Shown here: positions 62,101 through 64,000 of the stretch, in pieces
Numbering within the stretch: position 1 is the stretch's first letter
Layout of the letters: each line of letters opens with the position of its first letter
Source of the DNA: Melastoma dodecandrum
Taxonomy: Eukaryota; Streptophyta; Magnoliopsida; Myrtales; Melastomataceae
Direction of reading: 5' to 3'
DNA: 64,000 bases
Assembly: GCA_029817715.1 (NCBI GenBank)
Contig: JARUPY010000385.1
Span: 1,178,001-1,242,000, forward strand
Position numbers and translations under genes: made by a program
Notes under the pieces: generated by a model
What the model saw: the letters and a program-made list of their open reading frames with translations, nothing else
Databases searched by the model: none
Told to the model about the DNA's origin: nothing

Positions 62101-62637
62101 CTGGCGGCGATCCTGGCGGTCTACGCGGTGCTGGGGATCCTGTACGAGAGCTTCGTGCACCCGCTCACGATCCTCTCCACCCTCCCCTCGGCCGGCGTCG
62201 GCGCGGTGCTGGCCCTGCTGGTGACCGGCACCGACTTCACCATCATCGCGCTGATCGCCGTGTTCCTGCTGATCGGCATCGTGAAGAAGAACGCCATCAT
62301 GATGATCGACGTGGCGATCGATTCGGAGCGGACCCGGGGCGCGAATCCCGTGGATGCGATCCGGGAGGCCTGTCTCCTGCGCTTCCGGCCGATCATGATG
62401 ACCACGCTGGCGGCCATGCTCGGCGCCGTGCCGCTGATCCTGGCCAACGGCGAGGGCGCGGAGCTGCGCCGGCCGCTGGGCATCGCCATCGTGGGCGGGT
62501 TGATCGTGAGCCAGATCCTGACCCTCTACACCACCCCCGTCGTGTATCTCACCCTTGACCGATTGCGGCACAGGGTGCTCGACCGCCGCAGGCGCGCCGG
62601 ACGGGGCGGAGAAGCGGCCCTGCCGGCCGGAGAATGA
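59173..62637 (+). CDS. mdtC: RND efflux pump inner-membrane subunit (MdtC type) with a large insert
   Basis: This protein has 1154 residues from GTG 59173 ([24 protein letters not shown]), compared with about 1030-1040 for MdtC. The TM4 Asp pair is in [14 protein letters not shown], and LARRLLRAEG-type text and the second repeat (IMMIDVAIDSERTRGANPVDAIREA) are normal. The extra length lies at residues about 777-892: a run made almost wholly of Ala, Ser, Gly, Thr and Asn, between a YVSTSGG strand and MIPLSAFARIEP, in the periplasmic porter/docking part. MdtB has only a short loop there. The insert has no membrane segment and would stick out at the pump's periplasmic face. It is preceded by an R4 hairpin. 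Confidence 0.94.
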   Translation: MNISEPFIRRPVATTLLTIGVLLAGLFAFLKLPVAPLPQVDFPVILVQAQMAGASPDTMATTVAAPLERRLGAIADVNEMTSTNALGSTRIVLLFGLNRDIDGAARDVQAAINAARADLPTALRQNPTYRKFNPADTPIIILGMTSDTLTRGQVYDSAATVVQQKLSQLPGVGNVDIGGSSLPAVRVELDPTALFNYGIGLEGIRAALASANANSPKGEIDAGGRRYQLYANDQGNKAADYRDIIVAYRNGAAVKLTDVGQVLDGVEDKRNLGIVNGKSGVLLFVYKQPGANVVETIKAVKEALPQITAALPGGIDIKLTGDRSATIRASLSATEETLLVAVGLVILVVFAFLRSWRATLIPAVAVPISIIGTFSAMYLLGYSLNILSLTALIIGTGFVVDDAIVVLENVQRHIEEGKPRLQAALIGAREVGFTVISMSLSLIAVFLPILLMGGLVGRIFQEFSVTLSLSILISLVLSLTTTPMMCARLLRAEGHGPNGEPPAGRRPNLLIRMLEGGFSRLLDAYARTLTIALAHPRLVLLSLLATVGLNVYLYIIVPKGFFPEQDTGQMMGGVQADQRISFQSMEKKLKQAAAIVGADPAVESVVGFTGGRGTNSANVFVGLKPLNERAPISEVMTRLRPKLAQVAGARLYVFPRQDLQMGGRQSFAQYQYTLQGDTPEELFAAAPKLVAALQKDPTFADVTSDQQEGGLESRVVIDRNTAFRYGITPNKIDNTLYDAFGQRQVSTIYNPLNQYHVVMEIAPRYLETPETLKQIYVSTSGGNAAGSATTNAVAGTVAAAGGVNTNAATGTSSPGSGSASSAASATAATGSGAVGSNSGSPGAAAAAASASTADTASNAAAIASDSARNASSNAIAASKGGASSSAPVSAAKETMIPLSAFARIEPGNAPTQVSHQGLFVATTISFNLAPGKSLSDATDAIDRAMANLHLPATIHGEYAGAAKNYVASASRQPLLILAAILAVYAVLGILYESFVHPLTILSTLPSAGVGAVLALLVTGTDFTIIALIAVFLLIGIVKKNAIMMIDVAIDSERTRGANPVDAIREACLLRFRPIMMTTLAAMLGAVPLILANGEGAELRRPLGIAIVGGLIVSQILTLYTTPVVYLTLDRLRHRVLDRRRRAGRGGEAALPAGE

Positions 62638-62644
62638 TGGTTAA

Positions 62645-62660
62645 GGTTTCACGTGAAACA
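62645..62660. other. parS centromere site (15 of 16 bases)
   Basis: GGTTTCACGTGAAACA matches the parS consensus except for the first base, and the inner 14 bases are a perfect palindrome. It lies in the gap between mdtC and the outer-membrane factor gene, about 39 kb from parB. Confidence 0.88.
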
Positions 62661-62669
62661 GCGGCTGTG

Positions 62670-64000
62670 ATGAGCGCGCGCGTGCTCTCCCCCGCCTTCA
62701 GCGAAGAGGCGCAGGCGGCGCCGCCTCGCTCCCTCCCCTCTCTGCGGGGGAGGGTGGCCCCCGAAGGGGTTCGGGAGAGGGGTGCGACGGTGCAGGAGAG
62801 ATCGCGACGCGAGCCGAAACCCGCACCGTCGCGCTGCCCCTTTCCGCCCCTGCTGGGCAGGGTACCCTCCTCCGCAGAGGGGGGAGGGAGTGCGTCGCGC
62901 CGCCCGCGCGCGCTCGCCGCGCTCCTCCTCGCCGCCCCCCTCCTCGCCGGCTGCGTGGTCGGCCCCGACTACAGCCGGCCCTCCGTGGAAACGCCGCTCG
63001 GCTACAAGCAGGGCGGCGTCCGGGAGGACAGCCCGGCCTATATCGCGGCCCGCAAGAAGGGGTTCCGCGAGGCGCGGCCGAGCGATGCCGTCGAGCGCGG
63101 CGACTGGTGGCGGGTCTTCCGGGATCCGAATCTCGACCGGCTGATCCGCCTCGTCGATGTCGACAACCAGTCGCTCCGCCAAGCGGTGGCGAATTACCGT
63201 CAGGCGCGGGCGCTGGTCGCCTCCGCGCAGGCCGCCCTGTACCCGACGGTGATCGGCGCGCCGAGCATCACCCGCACCGGCAGCGGCGGCGGCAGCACCG
63301 GGACCGTGCGCACCAGCGCGGCGCTGGTCGGCCAGGCGAGCTGGCAGCTCGACCTGTTCGGCGGCACCCGCCGCACCATCGAGAGCGAGGCGGCGCTGGC
63401 CCAATCCGACGCCGCCACGATCGCGCTGACCCGCCTGACCATCCAGGCCGAGGTGGCGGCCGATTACCTGACCGTCCGCTACGCCGATTCCCTCCAGAAG
63501 GTGCTCGACGAGAATGTCGAGAACTTCCGGAAGACCGCGGCGATCACCGAGAACCAGTACGCCGCCGGCGTGGCCGCCCGGTCGGACGTGATCACGGCCC
63601 AGACCCAGGTTCAGACCATCGAGGCCCAGGCCATCGCGGTGCGGCTGACCCGGGTGCAGTACGTGAACGCCATCGCCACCCTGATCGGGCGCCCGCCCTC
63701 CGAGGTGTCGATCCCCGTGGCTGGCATCAGCCGCAACCCCCCCGCCGTGCCGGTCGGGATCCCCTCGGACCTGCTGGAGCGCCGCCCCGACGTCGCCCAG
63801 GCCGAGCGCCTCGTCCAGGCGCAGAGCGAGCGCATCGGCGTGGCGGTGGCGGCGTTCTTCCCCACCGTGACGATCTCGGCCCAGGGCGGCGTCTCGGGGC
63901 TCACCCGCACCGGCCTGTTCTCGGCCGCCAACCAGTTCTGGTCGGTGGCGGCCTCGGGCAGCGAGGTGCTGTTCGACGGCGGCGCCCGCACGGCGGCCCT
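62670..64000 (+). CDS. RND outer-membrane factor lipoprotein (NodT/OprM type), partial at the 3' end
   Basis: The frame is open from ATG 62670 (or GTG 62667) to the window edge. The lipoprotein signal ALAALLLAAPLLAGC has its lipidated Cys codon at 62952-62954, followed by VVGPDYSRP, DWWRVFRDPNLDRLIRLV, QASWQLDLFGGTRRTIESE, and the ANQYAAGVAARSDV-like region of the TolC hairpins. LERRPDVAQAERLVQAQSERIGVA and AAFFPTVTISAQGG are diagnostic. It completes the MdtABC system as its outer-membrane exit duct. About 94 residues before the Cys run through the R3 repeat, so the true start is unclear. No better in-frame start lies between the repeat and the signal. Confidence 0.88.
   Translation, partial: MSARVLSPAFSEEAQAAPPRSLPSLRGRVAPEGVRERGATVQERSRREPKPAPSRCPFPPLLGRVPSSAEGGGSASRRPRALAALLLAAPLLAGCVVGPDYSRPSVETPLGYKQGGVREDSPAYIAARKKGFREARPSDAVERGDWWRVFRDPNLDRLIRLVDVDNQSLRQAVANYRQARALVASAQAALYPTVIGAPSITRTGSGGGSTGTVRTSAALVGQASWQLDLFGGTRRTIESEAALAQSDAATIALTRLTIQAEVAADYLTVRYADSLQKVLDENVENFRKTAAITENQYAAGVAARSDVITAQTQVQTIEAQAIAVRLTRVQYVNAIATLIGRPPSEVSIPVAGISRNPPAVPVGIPSDLLERRPDVAQAERLVQAQSERIGVAVAAFFPTVTISAQGGVSGLTRTGLFSAANQFWSVAASGSEVLFDGGARTAA
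62729..62890. repeat. Dispersed long inverted repeat, family R3, copy 2, inside the outer-membrane factor frame
   Basis: CTCCCTCCCCTCTCTGCGGG at the left and the inverse complement ending GGGGAGGGAG at 62890 give arms like those of 50933-51138. An inner part (GCGACGGTGCAGG and its inverse near 62823) adds a second stem. It ends directly before the lipoprotein signal of the outer-membrane factor, and the gene frame reads through it. Confidence 0.75.

Noticed and set aside
58825..62571. Long minus-strand open frame opposite the MdtC-type gene (and a similar one opposite mdtB)
   Set aside because: Low-complexity His/Arg/Gly/Asp text with no domain; a composition artefact of the coding strand.

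Overview
The window looks like a chromosomal, origin-proximal segment of a high-GC alphaproteobacterium, most likely Methylobacterium or Methylorubrum (Hyphomicrobiales). This rests on third-position GC bias, a MucR/Ros regulator, an mnmE/mnmG/rsmG/parA/parB block, holA-lptE-leuS and the gene families seen; I could not run a database search. No rRNA, tRNA, CRISPR array, transposase or phage gene was recognised. Layout. (1) 1-7.7 kb: a partial TPR protein, ETF-ubiquinone oxidoreductase, family-4-like uracil-DNA glycosylase, a YpfJ-type zinc peptidase, an ABC-F ATPase and a small membrane protein. (2) 7.7-24.1 kb: the chromosome-segregation and tRNA/rRNA-modification block. mnmE lies on the minus strand, followed by about 9.6 kb of accessory genes: class A beta-lactamase, ybaK, panC, a porin and an AraC regulator each broken by one in-frame amber codon, a degenerate EAL protein, a MipA-like protein and an HMA metal chaperone. 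Then come mnmG-rsmG-parA-parB and a methyltransferase. (3) 24-37 kb: holA-lptE, a TonB-dependent receptor, a PhoN-type phosphatase, dapD, a cNMP-binding protein, an OmpR-type regulator, an L,D-transpeptidase-like protein, YggS and leuS. (4) 37-53 kb: TerC plus a lipid kinase (overlapping genes), an SNase-like membrane protein, galM, a compact three-gene unit of unknown function, two hsp20 genes (one behind a ROSE-like RNA thermometer), kdsD, glcD, mucR, a solitary yejE, a DUF4112-like protein and an aminotransferase. (5) 53-64 kb: a candidate structured RNA with a terminator, then an MdtABC-type RND efflux operon with an outer-membrane factor that runs off the window. Integration. parA/parB encode the chromosome segregation machinery. 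The sequence carries one perfect and two near-perfect parS sites, plus one weaker parS-like site, spread over about 53 kb around parAB, so the window is probably the centromere region near the replication origin. Intergenic gaps are populated by several families of roughly 30-200 bp dispersed inverted repeats (called R1-R6 here). One R3 copy lies inside the open frame of the outer-membrane factor gene, upstream of its lipoprotein signal. The most notable items are the parS array, the ROSE-like leader of hsp20, the candidate attenuator or sRNA at 53.4-53.54 kb, the roughly 110-residue low-complexity insert in the MdtC-like pump, the neighbouring amber-interrupted genes, and the conserved-looking small-protein trio beside the hsp20 genes.
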